64,000 nt of DNA from NCBI RefSeq assembly GCF_000507245.1, contig NC_023035.1, positions 1,837,501 to 1,901,500 on the forward strand, written 5' to 3'. Both the position numbers and the translations under genes were made by a program. Each line of letters opens with the position of its first letter. Within the stretch, counting starts at the first letter, position 1. Source of the stretch: Salinispira pacifica. Its GTDB lineage: Bacteria > Spirochaetota > Spirochaetia > DSM-27196 > Salinispiraceae. Shown piece after piece: positions 25,065 to 33,759 of this stretch. The notes below the pieces were generated by a model that saw only the letters and a list, made by a program, of their open reading frames with translations, did not search any database and was not told where the DNA came from.

Positions 25065-25265
25065 ATTTCCTGATTAGATGTTCGGCAGATGAAGAGATCA
25101 CTAAAGCAGTTTCGGAAAAAAAGTATAAATTATTGCCGGAGGTGAAAAATCTACAAGGATGTTCATGATTTCCCGTTGGAGATGCAGGTACCTGTACTTC
25201 ATGTAATACCATACGTATACTGAGGAATACGATTTATATTTCAGCGGAATACGCCGGAGGTTTGG

Positions 25266-25988
25266 ATGGACAGCAGTCTGATTATAACAGGAGGATCATC
25301 ACCGCCGGTGGAGGTGTTGCAGTTTCTCGGTACTCGCTTTCGGATATGTGTGGCTGCTGACAGCGGAGCTGATACGGCTCTGGCAGCCGGTATCCGGCCT
25401 GATTATTTTTTGGGTGATATGGATTCTGTCTCCAGCGAGCATCTTGAGCAGATAACAGGCTGGGATATCAGCGTTTCCGAATTTGACAAAGATAAAGATT
25501 ACTCTGATTCAGAGCTCGCACTGAGGAAAGCGAAGACGCTATGGGCTCCCGGGGAATTTATCGCAATGGCCGGAGGCGGGGGAGGGCGTATTGATCATCT
25601 CATGGCGAATATTCGTCTTTTCGATACGGATATCTATCCGGATTACTGGATCACGGCTGATTCGGAAGTTTTCCCTCTTGTCTCGGACCAGGAGCTGAAT
25701 ATTCCCCGGGGAAGCACTGTTTCAATCCTTCCGGTTGGCAGGGGGCCATGGAAAATGGAAAGCACCGGCCTGAAATGGAATTTGAACGATATCCGGTGGA
25801 GCCCCGGCCAGATCAGTTTGAGTAATTCCACGATTTTCTCTACAATTCAGCTATCTGTGCTTGAAGGACGCTTTCTATTTATCCGTCCGCTGCCGCAGGA
25901 AGAGTATTGGGTCAAAGACGCTGCTGACTTCCTGCTGCTGGATCAGTGCATACACATATGGAGAAGCAATGGCCGCACACACAGTTAG
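25266..25988 (+). CDS. thiN: Thiamine pyrophosphokinase
   Basis: 240 residues. The catalytic domain shows CVAADSGADTALAAGIRPDYFLGDMDS (conserved Asp residues for Mg-ATP), DKDYSDSELAL and GGGGGRIDHLMANI; the C-terminal half is the thiamine-binding domain with SILPVG and LSNS. It converts thiamine to thiamine pyrophosphate. GCCGGAGG precedes the ATG. Overlaps the next gene's start by 20 bases. No thiamine riboswitch is seen upstream. Confidence 0.92.
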   Translation: MDSSLIITGGSSPPVEVLQFLGTRFRICVAADSGADTALAAGIRPDYFLGDMDSVSSEHLEQITGWDISVSEFDKDKDYSDSELALRKAKTLWAPGEFIAMAGGGGGRIDHLMANIRLFDTDIYPDYWITADSEVFPLVSDQELNIPRGSTVSILPVGRGPWKMESTGLKWNLNDIRWSPGQISLSNSTIFSTIQLSVLEGRFLFIRPLPQEEYWVKDAADFLLLDQCIHIWRSNGRTHS

Positions 25989-27852
25989 AGAATTAGCCCA
26001 GGCTCTTCCGGAGGGTGAAAGAAGGGTGCTTCTTTCACGAATTCAGAAAAGTCTCCAATTAAATTCTGACAGCGAATCTTCCATTTATCACGGCAAGTCG
26101 GATAGTAATGATCAGGCTGCACGGATCCAGGCGGATATTCGCAAACTCGGACTTTGGCAGAGAATAGTTCTCTTTTTTAAAAAACTCTTTTCTTCCAGAA
26201 CTGAACAGGAATTGTTCATGAGCATGAAAGTCGATCAGCTTTTCAAGAGGCTGCAGAACAAGGGGCACCATCTGGTACAGTTTGAAGGGCGTTGGCTCGA
26301 GCCTGCTTTCGCAGAGCTGGTCTATGCCCTGTATATCCAGATTCTCCCGCTGATCAATGTATTCCGGCGGTTCTGGAAGGCACCGGATAAACTCCAGGGG
26401 CTGGTCGAATTTATTCTTGAACGGCGTGTTCCCAATGCCAAGTCAAGCATATTCCGTTTCATGACATTTCAGGAGCTGCAGGATTATTTTGAGAAATTTG
26501 AAAGCAAGGAATCCCTGAAGAGGGAGCTGCTGAAACGGATTGAAATTTATCTGGAAAATATTCCTCCTGAAGTATTCAGGGAGATCGAGGACGGCATTTT
26601 TCCGCTGTACTACTATAAAGAACTGGTGCTGTTCGATTTCACCCGTTTTTTTAACGCATTTCAGGTTGATATTCATTCCGCAGTTTCAGGGGGGAGGATT
26701 GAATTTCATGCGGCAAAGGCCGATCCCATGCTGGAACAGCTGGAGCATCTGTATTACGCCCTGTATGCCGCCCGCAGGGCTCAGGCCGTGAGCAGTATGC
26801 ATGAAGAGGTCTTCATCTATTTCTCATCAGTTGAAGAAGACGGATCGGGCGGGCGTCCCGAAGCTCCTGCGGATATGCCGGACAGTCCCTTTGAAAACGA
26901 AATGGACCCTCCGGAAAGCTCGGCGTCTGAAACCGGTTTCCGGGAAACCGGAGGGGAACCTCCGTCGTCAATGGATTTTCAGGGCAGTTCCGGCGGCGTA
27001 GCCCAGAAGAAGCTCTTCAAGGAAATCGCCGGGGCCGTGGAACAGTTCTGGCAAAAGGCTCAGTTGGGAAATATCATCAGATTCTTCCGCAAAAACCCCT
27101 ATTACCGCTTCATCGCATATGCTCCGAATCTTAACATTCAGGAATTTTATCTTTCCGCACTTAGATTGAAAGTCCTCAGCGAACTGGACGAACAGTTTTC
27201 CAATGTACGCCGGGAGGTTATCAGAAAGAAAAAAGAACGGATATTCCCCCATAATATGCAGGATTTTGAATTCTACCGCCGCTCGGTCATTTCATCTTCA
27301 AATGTAAAGCTGCCGGTATTCAGATATGTGGACAGCATAGCCACTCTGTATCATTTTCTGGTGTACCGCTTTGAACGGGTGCATCTGGAAGCTCTGAGGG
27401 TACTGGCCCGGATTCTTCCAGAGAGATTCAGAGACTACGGTTCCCGTCTCATTCTTTCCATAGCAGCACTGGAAGATCTTCTGGAATCAATCCGAACCTT
27501 CGATTACAGCTTTTCCCCTTTGTCGGATGAAGGAAAAAGCTTTTACCGCCTGAGATACGCGGCGGAGAAGGATTTAACCCAGCTGAAGTCCTACCGTGTG
27601 GTAGTTGCTCAGAAGGATAAGGAAGTAAAGGGATACCTGGACAAGGGTGTTGATCAGCTTCATACCCTGGAACAGCTTATGGATAAGATCCATGATGCCC
27701 AGCTTGAGAATCTGAATGACAGGTTCCAGTCTCTCAGTTCTTCCGGCAGCGGACATTTGCGTAAACGGCTTGAGACGATGATGAACGAAGTAAAATCGAT
27801 TCAGAAAATATTATTCTACGAGCGGCAGCTGGAGGAAGAAGCCCACATTTAA
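25969..27852 (+). CDS. Large spirochaete-type protein, unknown function
   Basis: A 627-residue protein with no signal peptide. It is mostly alpha-helical and basic-aromatic (many Phe, Tyr, Arg, Leu), with a Glu/Pro/Ser-rich break at about 290-345 (unstructured linker) and a C-terminal coiled-coil-like stretch ending in QLEEEAHI. A short hydrophobic run occurs at about residue 65 (IVLFFKKLF), amphipathic rather than membrane-spanning. I think related proteins occur in other spirochaetes, but cannot name a function. I chose ATG 25969 since GGAGAAG lies six bases before it; the frame stays open further up within thiN. Confidence 0.75.
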   Translation: MAAHTVRELAQALPEGERRVLLSRIQKSLQLNSDSESSIYHGKSDSNDQAARIQADIRKLGLWQRIVLFFKKLFSSRTEQELFMSMKVDQLFKRLQNKGHHLVQFEGRWLEPAFAELVYALYIQILPLINVFRRFWKAPDKLQGLVEFILERRVPNAKSSIFRFMTFQELQDYFEKFESKESLKRELLKRIEIYLENIPPEVFREIEDGIFPLYYYKELVLFDFTRFFNAFQVDIHSAVSGGRIEFHAAKADPMLEQLEHLYYALYAARRAQAVSSMHEEVFIYFSSVEEDGSGGRPEAPADMPDSPFENEMDPPESSASETGFRETGGEPPSSMDFQGSSGGVAQKKLFKEIAGAVEQFWQKAQLGNIIRFFRKNPYYRFIAYAPNLNIQEFYLSALRLKVLSELDEQFSNVRREVIRKKKERIFPHNMQDFEFYRRSVISSSNVKLPVFRYVDSIATLYHFLVYRFERVHLEALRVLARILPERFRDYGSRLILSIAALEDLLESIRTFDYSFSPLSDEGKSFYRLRYAAEKDLTQLKSYRVVVAQKDKEVKGYLDKGVDQLHTLEQLMDKIHDAQLENLNDRFQSLSSSGSGHLRKRLETMMNEVKSIQKILFYERQLEEEAHI

Positions 27853-27884
27853 TGGCCATTGGGTTAAATAATACTGGCCATTGG
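27853..27884. repeat. Direct repeat of a palindrome-containing decamer
   Basis: TGGCCATTGG occurs at 27853-27862 and 27875-27884, a spacing of 22 bases (two helical turns), right after the stop of the large protein. Confidence 0.6.
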
Positions 27885-27928
27885 CTTCAATAGCTCGTGT
27901 GGTCGGCTAAAAAATCAGTCGGTTTGCG

Positions 27929-28426
27929 CTATTCTAATCCGTACTTCTTCTGATTTTTCAGCTCTCGAATCCTGCTGCAGGTGTCGTACGGAGATTCAAT
28001 GAGCACCCTTCGGCCTGCAATCAGGTCGGCTATTCCCACCTCCCGTTCATATCTGGGGATGATATGGAGATGAAGGTGGTCTATTGAACCGCCGGCCACG
28101 GTACCCATGTTGTAGCCGATGTTATAGCCTGCGGGGGATTGCAGATCATCCAGGAGATCAAGGAAGGATGATTGTATTGCTTCCAGTTCCCGGTTTTCCT
28201 GGGCTTTCAGCTCCCGTATATCAACAACATGCCGCCGGGGATAGATGAGAATGTGTCCGGGATTATACGGATACAGATTCACGCTTACTAAAAAATGCTC
28301 CCCCCGATGCACGGTAAGATCCACCAGGGATTCTTCACCGTCCCTGAGACCGCAAAGAATACATCCGTTATATTTGGGACCTCGTACGTAATCCAGCTTA
28401 TCGAAGTTGAGAAAATATCCCCCCAT
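27929..28426 (-). CDS. HIT-family nucleotide hydrolase/transferase
   Basis: 165 residues with the histidine triad DHLHLHIIPRY at about 112-122 and the N-terminal Cys-containing lead GCILCGLRDGEE. Such proteins hydrolyse or transfer AMP from adenosine derivatives (Ap4A phosphorylase-like branch). It starts exactly where the upstream SPFH-like gene ends, so the two are cotranscribed. Substrate not certain. Confidence 0.88.
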   Translation of the reverse strand: MGGYFLNFDKLDYVRGPKYNGCILCGLRDGEESLVDLTVHRGEHFLVSVNLYPYNPGHILIYPRRHVVDIRELKAQENRELEAIQSSFLDLLDDLQSPAGYNIGYNMGTVAGGSIDHLHLHIIPRYEREVGIADLIAGRRVLIESPYDTCSRIRELKNQKKYGLE

Positions 28427-29386
28427 CTACTGTGGTCCTCCCGCAGGAGTTGAAACCCCGCCAAGCACTTCCTGAAACATGGGTGCAAGTCCAAGAGGAT
28501 CGTTGCCTGAACTGGCAACCAAGGAAAGATATTCCATGAGACTGGGGTGGGTATCCAGCAGATCTCCAAGTTCTTCCAGACTCTCTTTTCTTGCCTGGCT
28601 GATAAGCTGGATTCTGGCGATATCTCCCGCAGCCTGCTCCCGTGCCAGATTTTCCGCAGAAGCTATGCTTCTGTATCGTTCCCTGGCGGCAGCGTATACT
28701 TCCATATCCGGCAGTTCCAGATCATGAATCCGAAAGCTTACCAGTCGGATTTCCGGTATATCTTCCTGAATTTTCTCTGCAAGCATTTCCTGAAGCTCCG
28801 CATTTTCCAGAAGAATATCGGTAAGCCAGGGAGAATCCTCACCTTCCGGGCTGCTGCCGGAAGCAGGGGGGTCGTCTCCGTCTTCCGGTGCACCGCCCCC
28901 GGTAACTGAGACAGAGTCCTGGAGTATATCCGCAATGTACTGGGGAAATTTCCCTTCAATGGCTGACTCAAGCTGGGCGGTATATGCTTCCACTCCTTCG
29001 GGTCTCAGACCCGATTCCTCTGCAAGCCGGGGAAGCATATCGGGTTTAAGCTCAAAACTCAGCGTACTCTCAAAGCTGTACTGGAACGAAGGTTCCCTGG
29101 GCATCAGTTCGCTGTAGAGATCTGCCGCCGGAAGAGCGCCGCGGTGACCGGCTTCCAGAGAAATGATGCGCCGGGGAAAATGATATCGGCTGAGCATGGT
29201 GGGAAACACTCCCTCCCAGCGCCAGACAAAGGTACCGGGGTACACGGTTTCCTGTTCCCAGCCCCGGGCTTTGGTGAATAGAACCACATATTCATCATCG
29301 TCAACGTGGAATTGAACCCAGCCCAGAAAAAAGACTGCCGCACCCGCAATAATCAGAATAATGAGTGAAATAACAAAACCTTTCAT
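28427..29386 (-). CDS. SPFH/prohibitin-like membrane protein
   Basis: 319 residues with one N-terminal membrane segment (about 4-26) and then an SPFH-like domain (VQFHVDDDEYVVLFTKARG, VYPGTFVWRWEG) that would face the periplasm, as in HflK/HflC. The end has the EAQARAEA-like helix of the family (ENLAREQAAGDIARIQLISQARKESLEELG). A Gly/Pro/Asp-rich insert (about 165-190) is unusual. Family members scaffold membrane microdomains or regulate FtsH. Stop abuts the start of the HIT gene. Confidence 0.75.
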   Translation of the reverse strand: MKGFVISLIILIIAGAAVFFLGWVQFHVDDDEYVVLFTKARGWEQETVYPGTFVWRWEGVFPTMLSRYHFPRRIISLEAGHRGALPAADLYSELMPREPSFQYSFESTLSFELKPDMLPRLAEESGLRPEGVEAYTAQLESAIEGKFPQYIADILQDSVSVTGGGAPEDGDDPPASGSSPEGEDSPWLTDILLENAELQEMLAEKIQEDIPEIRLVSFRIHDLELPDMEVYAAARERYRSIASAENLAREQAAGDIARIQLISQARKESLEELGDLLDTHPSLMEYLSLVASSGNDPLGLAPMFQEVLGGVSTPAGGPQ

Positions 29387-29429
29387 AAAAAATCACACCC
29401 CTGTGGCATTTTCAAATTCGGTACTTCAG

Positions 29430-29465
29430 GAATAAGCCCAAACGAATAATATATAATTCGTTAAT
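29430..29465. promoter_or_regulatory. AT-rich inverted repeat in a 196-base divergent gap
   Basis: AACGAAT, eight AT-rich bases, ATTCGTT: a perfect 7-bp inverted repeat between the divergent SPFH-like gene and the membrane protein gene. The rest of the gap (29387-29582) is AT-rich with several possible -10 boxes; no gene seen. Confidence 0.5.
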
Positions 29466-29582
29466 GGTAAATATTTTACGATGTATCCAGCGGTATAGCC
29501 CGGGAACAAAACATTACAGATAAAAAAAACTCCCCTGGTTGCGCTTAGCTTCCATTAAAGCATATATTTTAATATGTAAGCA

Positions 29583-29960
29583 ATGAAAACATCAGTGGAC
29601 CTAAAACGATTTAAAAAGAGTATTACACATCACTTCCTTCTGAGGACCCTGCACATCCTTGAAGGGGGGACTGTGTTTCTGCTCAGCTCGGCAGTAATTG
29701 CCAGTATGATGTATATTCTGGGAAATTTCCAAAGCTTCATGGAGGAAACCCAGCTGTTTATCCTCAGCATGATTCAAACTGTGAGTATAGTGGGTTTTGT
29801 GGTTTCCCTGTATTATCTGGCATTTCTGGTGTATTGGATATTCAGGCGGAAACGGGTGCCCTTTCAGCGGTTGTTTTCTGCTCTGTTTGCCATTGTGATA
29901 AATATTCTTCTTTCCGCCGGATCTCTGTTGATTCAGGATCTCAGCACAGGGCTGGGATAA
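29583..29960 (+). CDS. Small membrane protein, three predicted helices
   Basis: 125 residues with hydrophobic segments at about 22-46, 55-80 and 98-120 and a basic loop (RRKRVPFQR) before the third, which places that loop in the cytoplasm. No family recognised. No ribosome site precedes the ATG; TATATT (29563-29568) with a weak TTGCGC lies just upstream, so the leader would be very short. Four bases precede the next frame, so likely cotranscribed with aroH and map. Confidence 0.65.
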   Translation: MKTSVDLKRFKKSITHHFLLRTLHILEGGTVFLLSSAVIASMMYILGNFQSFMEETQLFILSMIQTVSIVGFVVSLYYLAFLVYWIFRRKRVPFQRLFSALFAIVINILLSAGSLLIQDLSTGLG

Positions 29961-29982
29961 TCCGGTGTCTTCGGAGTTGGCT

Positions 29983-30396
29983 ATGATGAAAAAATCCCCA
30001 CATTATCCCCGGCTTGTAAGCGTACGGGGCGCAGTTGCTCTCAGCAACAGGGACCCCGATCAGATGATACTGCGGATGGGCGATCTTCTGGACAGCCTAT
30101 TCAGGGAAAACGGTGTTGAACCGGAACATATCGTTCATATCTTCTTCAGCCAGACGGAAGATATCGATTTCCTGAATGCAGCCGCAGCAGCCCGTAAAAG
30201 CAGGGTGGGCGAGAGTATTTCCCGAACCCCGCTTTTCTGCAGTCTTGAACCGAGGTATCCCGGAAGTCTGCCCATGACCCTGAGAATTCTCCTTACATAC
30301 TACAGTTCTGGCGATCAGCCGGCAAAACCCGTATATTTGTATGGAGCGGAGGTACTCCGGAAAGATATGTTTCACGGATCGGGTGTTGATGGCTAA
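29983..30396 (+). CDS. aroH: Chorismate mutase, AroH type
   Basis: About 137 residues with the trimeric AroH (Bacillus-type) fold signs: RLVSVRGAVAL with the active-site Arg, IFFSQTEDIDFLNAAAAARKSR, and PVYLYGAEVLRKD near the end with the substrate-binding Tyr/Arg. It turns chorismate into prephenate for Phe and Tyr. I chose ATG 29983 because CGGAG lies six bases upstream; a GTG at 29965 is in frame. Ends overlapping the map start by eight bases. Confidence 0.85.
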   Translation: MMKKSPHYPRLVSVRGAVALSNRDPDQMILRMGDLLDSLFRENGVEPEHIVHIFFSQTEDIDFLNAAAAARKSRVGESISRTPLFCSLEPRYPGSLPMTLRILLTYYSSGDQPAKPVYLYGAEVLRKDMFHGSGVDG

Positions 30397-31189
30397 ATCA
30401 AGAAAGGCACCTGCCAAAGCCGAATTTCAGGTGAGGCAGCTGGCCAAGACCGCAGAAATACTTTACCGCCTCTTTCAGGAGATCGGTTCTCTCATGGCGC
30501 CGGGCCGTACCGGGCTGCAAATTCAGAACTTCGTACTGAATCAGCTCATGGATACCGGCGCGAAAACGGCCCTTCGCGGATACCGTGATTTTCAGGCGGA
30601 TATATCGGTTTCGGTGAATGAGGTGGCCGCCCACGGACTTCCGGATGATCGAAAATTCCGTCCCGGTGACCTTGTTACCGTGGATATCGCCATTCTGAAT
30701 GGCGGATGGTACGGTGATATGGCCTGGACGTTCGGAATTCCACCGTTGAATGTCACCGAGCGAAGACTGATCCGTGCAGCCTGGCAGGCGTGCATGACCG
30801 GCTGTCTTGCATTGAAACCCGGACTTCCCATCGGCACCCTGGGCAGTCACGTGATCAAGAGCGCAGAGAGGCTTGGCGGACAGGTAGTGAACAAATTCTG
30901 CGGCCACAGTATCGGTCAGGAGCTTCACGAAGCCCCGTTAATTCCCTACACCAAAAGGCCGGGGTTCGGCTGGAAGGTGGAGAAGGGTATGGTCTTGAAC
31001 ATTGAACCGGTTGTGACCCTGGGTGAAGCCGATGTTGAGCTGAACTATGACGGTATCAGCTATTCCACTAAAGACCGTCAGCCTACCGCACAGTTTGAAC
31101 TGACCTGTGCAGTTTCTCAGGATGGTATCCGCATCCTCAGTCTTCCAGGGCTGCTGATTAAGGACATTCTGGAATCACCCCCATTTTAG
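30389..31189 (+). CDS. map: Methionine aminopeptidase, type I
   Basis: About 266 residues of the pita-bread fold. The metal ligands are all visible: VTVDIAI (Asp), GDMAWTF (Asp), CGHSIG (His), NIEPVV (Glu) and AQFELTC (Glu); the substrate His is in VAAHGLP. It removes N-terminal Met from new proteins. I chose ATG 30389, inside the end of aroH; the frame opens further up but overlaps aroH too much. The first 12 residues are basic. Terminator not obvious before tRNA-Thr. Confidence 0.95.
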   Translation: MAKSRKAPAKAEFQVRQLAKTAEILYRLFQEIGSLMAPGRTGLQIQNFVLNQLMDTGAKTALRGYRDFQADISVSVNEVAAHGLPDDRKFRPGDLVTVDIAILNGGWYGDMAWTFGIPPLNVTERRLIRAAWQACMTGCLALKPGLPIGTLGSHVIKSAERLGGQVVNKFCGHSIGQELHEAPLIPYTKRPGFGWKVEKGMVLNIEPVVTLGEADVELNYDGISYSTKDRQPTAQFELTCAVSQDGIRILSLPGLLIKDILESPPF

Positions 31190-31249
31190 GAACATCACAA
31201 GAGAATCTGTGCTTCCGGCAGACGGGGAAATTTTCCTGGGGAGAAACGG

Positions 31250-31278
31250 TTGACAAAAATTTGTCAGTCGGATATTTT
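31250..31278 (+). promoter_or_regulatory. Promoter of the tRNA-Thr/tRNA-Tyr unit
   Basis: TTGACA (6/6), 17 bases, TATTTT (4/6); predicted start near 31285, 24 bases before tRNA-Thr. The -35 overlaps a perfect inverted repeat TGACAAA-AA-TTTGTCA (31251-31266). Confidence 0.75.
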
Positions 31279-31308
31279 CATTCCCCATAGCGCTTACGGA
31301 GCGTTCAT

Positions 31309-31382
31309 GCCGACTTAGCTCAGCTGGCCAGAGCACGTGACTTGTAATCTCGGGGTCGTCGGTTCGAATCCGACAGTCGGCT
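31309..31382 (+). tRNA. tRNA-Thr (anticodon UGU)
   Basis: 7-bp acceptor (GCCGACT/AGTCGGC), D-arm GCTC...GAGC, anticodon loop CTTGTAA (TGT), T-arm GTCGG-TTCGAAT-CCGAC. The anticodon stem has one T-T mismatch. Discriminator T; no encoded CCA (next bases GAA). Confidence 0.95.
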
Positions 31383-31447
31383 GAAAGTGCCTGCACGTTG
31401 CTATTGCACAAACTGCATAGCTGTGCTAAAAAAAGCACTCTGTATTG

Positions 31448-31529
31448 GGGGAGTTTCCCGAGCGGTCAAAGGGGGCAGACTGTAAATCTGTTGGCTCAGC
31501 CTTCGCAGGTTCGAATCCTGCACTCCCCA
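31448..31529 (+). tRNA. tRNA-Tyr (anticodon GUA)
   Basis: Class II tRNA: acceptor GGGGAGT/ACTCCCC, D-arm CCGAGCGG, anticodon GTA in CTGTAAA, long variable arm (GGCTCAGCC), T-arm GCAGG-TTCGAAT-CCTGC, discriminator A. No encoded CCA (next bases AAA). Confidence 0.96.
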
Positions 31530-31531
31530 AA

Positions 31532-31566
31532 AGCCCATCGCACATACTGTGTGATGGGCTTTTTTT
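31532..31566 (+). terminator. Rho-independent terminator of the tRNA-Tyr transcript
   Basis: AGCCCATC-G-CACA, loop, TGTG-ATGGGCT followed directly by seven T (31560-31566). The group II intron begins at the next base. Confidence 0.95.
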
Positions 31567-32332
31567 GTATGCCCAGCGAAGCGCAGGCATACCCGACCGG
31601 TTGGAAGATACCGGTGTCGCCTCGTTCAGGAGGAAGACAATCCGAATTGCAAGGGCGCAGCTGGCAACGGTTGGGTCTGAAGGAAGCAATAGGAAGTGAA
31701 CAGCACATAGCGAAAGCGAACCTGATACGGCACAACAGGGGTGGTAAGCGTGCAAAATAGCGCGAAGCCCGAAACCTGAACAGACCTGTAGTGTGTTTGA
31801 GGATGGCGTTGTTTACAGGGACTGCGCACAGTATCTGGGGAAACCTGTTGAAATCCCAGCAAAGGGTAGGGAACGACAAGCAGAAATGCAAGTCAGATCG
31901 AAGTTTCAGCAGGTGGCAGATGAGTCCGTAGTAGTGAGTAAGTTCCGGCCAGTGAAAGCCAGTAATGGTGTGGAGGAGAAAACCGGAATGACCTCGTTCC
32001 CGGTGACGAGGACTGCATTCAGGCCAAAAGCCGGATGCGGATGCGAAGGGACGAAGTTTTTAGTAAATCTTGTTTCGATGAAAAGGCTGGTCGGCAGCTA
32101 CGCTGCCTGCTCGCCTATGCAACCGAAGGAGCGTGAAGCCTAAACAGAAAGTTGCTGGAAAGTGAGCAGAGTATGTGGCCACGGCCGACTGGGGAACCAG
32201 GAAGCTGAGCCAGAATACCGTTGACCTGAGTATCTTTTTGACCAGCTGAATATTGCCGGAAAATGGCTAAGAGACAGCTGCAGAGGAGAGAATGAGCAGG
32301 AGTTTCACCGCCGAGGTTTCAAACGAAAGAAG

Positions 32333-33622
32333 ATGCAGACACAAGGAAATCGTAAAATCTGGTACAGCCTCTACGGCAGGATGCTCGAGAGACCACGGCT
32401 GGAGGCCGCTTTCAGGAAGGTGAAGGCAGCGAACGGAGCCCCCGGAGTAGACGGAGTGAGCGTCAAAGCCTTTGCCGACCGTCTGGCGGAGCAACTCGAT
32501 GTACTTGTGAAGGAATTGAAGGACAAGAGCTACCGACCGCTTCCAGTCTTGAGGGTGGAAATACCCAAAGACGGGGGAGGAGTAAGGAAACTCGGGATAC
32601 CTTCGGTTCGCGACCGGGTAGTCCAGCAAGCCTTACTGGACATTCTAAACCCAATATTTGACCCGGACTTTCATCCGTCCAGTTACGGATACCGACCGGG
32701 CAGAAGCGCACATCAGGCAATTGAGAAGGCATCTACGTTCATGCGCAGGTATGAATTGGAATGGGTAGTGGATATGGACTTGTCGAAGTGTTTTGACACA
32801 CTGAAGCATGACTTTTTACTGACTCAAGTACGAAAACGAGTTGCCGATGGAAGCATCTTGAATCTCATACGCCTCTTTCTTGAAAGTGGTGTGATGACGG
32901 ATGCTGGTGAAGAGAACACTGAAGAAGGGAGTCCCCAGGGCGGGGTGATTAGTCCGCTTCTCGCGAACATCTACCTCGACTTCTTTGACCAGTGGAGCAT
33001 GGCACGAGGGTATCGCATAGTTCGCTATGCCGACGATATCCTCATCTTTGCTTCATCACAAAAAGGTGCGGAACGTCGGCTTGCAGCTGCAACGCATTTT
33101 CTGGAAGAAGAAATGGGACTGGCTGTGAATCGTGAGAAAACTCACATTACAAACCTGTATGAGGGGGTGCGCTACCTTGGAGTAGTAATCTCTCGTCACC
33201 ACACCCGGATTCAGGAAAAGAAGGTGAAAGCCTTCAAGGACAAGGTCAGGAAACTGACCCGACGCAACAGCGGGAGACCGCTGGGATCGACAATTTACGA
33301 ACTCAATCCAGTACTACGCGGGTTTGCTAACTATTTCAGGATAGCAAATTGTACGAAGGTATTCAGGGAGCTGATGAGCTGGGTACGCAGGCGATTGCGG
33401 GCTATTCAGTTGCGACTTTGGAAACGCTCTTCCCGGCTGCACCGCCGATTGCGGCAGCTGGGATTTCAAGGCGAGTTCAAACACATCAAGATGAGTTCGT
33501 GGAGATCGGCTAAAAGTCCGCTTGCAGCCATGGCGCTGCAAAACAAGCACTTTGAAGAGATGAATCTGTTTTCTCTCGACAAGGTACAGGTCGCAATTTC
33601 TGTCCGGCAGCTTGCTGGATAA
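32333..33622 (+). CDS. ltrA: Group II intron reverse transcriptase/maturase
   Basis: 429 residues. The RT domain spans about 20-290: KANGAPGVDGVS (RT0/1), VEIPKDGGGVRKLGIPSVRDRVVQQA, VVDMDLSKCFDT, GSPQGGVISPLL and the catalytic RYADDILIF. The thumb/X maturase region follows (GIIN-type, LNPVLRGFANYF). There is no HNH endonuclease domain, which agrees with small class C introns that use other priming. Its codon use looks different from neighbours (fewer of the local favourites), as expected for a mobile element. Should support splicing and mobility. Confidence 0.96.
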   Translation: MQTQGNRKIWYSLYGRMLERPRLEAAFRKVKAANGAPGVDGVSVKAFADRLAEQLDVLVKELKDKSYRPLPVLRVEIPKDGGGVRKLGIPSVRDRVVQQALLDILNPIFDPDFHPSSYGYRPGRSAHQAIEKASTFMRRYELEWVVDMDLSKCFDTLKHDFLLTQVRKRVADGSILNLIRLFLESGVMTDAGEENTEEGSPQGGVISPLLANIYLDFFDQWSMARGYRIVRYADDILIFASSQKGAERRLAAATHFLEEEMGLAVNREKTHITNLYEGVRYLGVVISRHHTRIQEKKVKAFKDKVRKLTRRNSGRPLGSTIYELNPVLRGFANYFRIANCTKVFRELMSWVRRRLRAIQLRLWKRSSRLHRRLRQLGFQGEFKHIKMSSWRSAKSPLAAMALQNKHFEEMNLFSLDKVQVAISVRQLAG

Positions 33623-33632
33623 CTGAAGACAG

Positions 33633-33702
33633 GAGCCGTATACGAGGTCCGTACGTACGGTTCTGTGAGAGGGACAATAAAGGAGGTCATTCCTCCTTTA
33701 TT
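33633..33702 (+). ncRNA. Catalytic domains V and VI of the group II intron
   Basis: Domain V (33633-33663) has the AGC triad and a two-base bulge; domain VI is the CAATAAAGGAGG/CCTCCTTTATTG hairpin. The bulged branch-point A is likely in the CCCTACTCGAT run after it. Confidence 0.85.
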
Positions 33703-33759
33703 GCCCTACTCGATATGCATGTCCGGAAGGTTCCCTGTGTTGGAAGGAAATTCCTCCGT

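Larger units (their letters stand above)
31567..33714 (+). mobile_element. Complete group II intron, IIC-like by insertion site
   Basis: 2148 bases. The 5' end GTATGCCC...GGCATAC forms the first domain I stem and fits the GUnYG 5' consensus loosely. About 770 bases of structured RNA (no other gene) precede the reverse transcriptase in domain IV. Domain V is at 33633-33663: 8-bp outer stem GAGCCGTA/TACGGTTC with the AGC triad, a two-base CG bulge and an inner TACG/CGTA stem. Domain VI is a perfect hairpin (33675-33702) followed by CCCTACTCGAT, ending in AT as expected. Insertion right after the T-tract of a terminator is the hallmark of class C introns. All parts look intact. Confidence 0.9.

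Noticed and set aside
25080-25110. Sigma28 promoter for flaB
   Set aside because: GCCGAACA fits only part of the -10 and no TAAA -35 is at the right distance; kept as a weak hint in the flaB entry only.
25168-25265. Thiamine riboswitch before thiN
   Set aside because: No THI-box motifs (CTGAGA, ACCTGATC-like) are seen.
31190-31249. Terminator after map
   Set aside because: No stable stem with a T-tract could be found before the tRNA promoter.
31398-31891. Small frames over tRNA-Tyr and the intron 5' part on both strands
   Set aside because: They overlap a tRNA and structured intron RNA.
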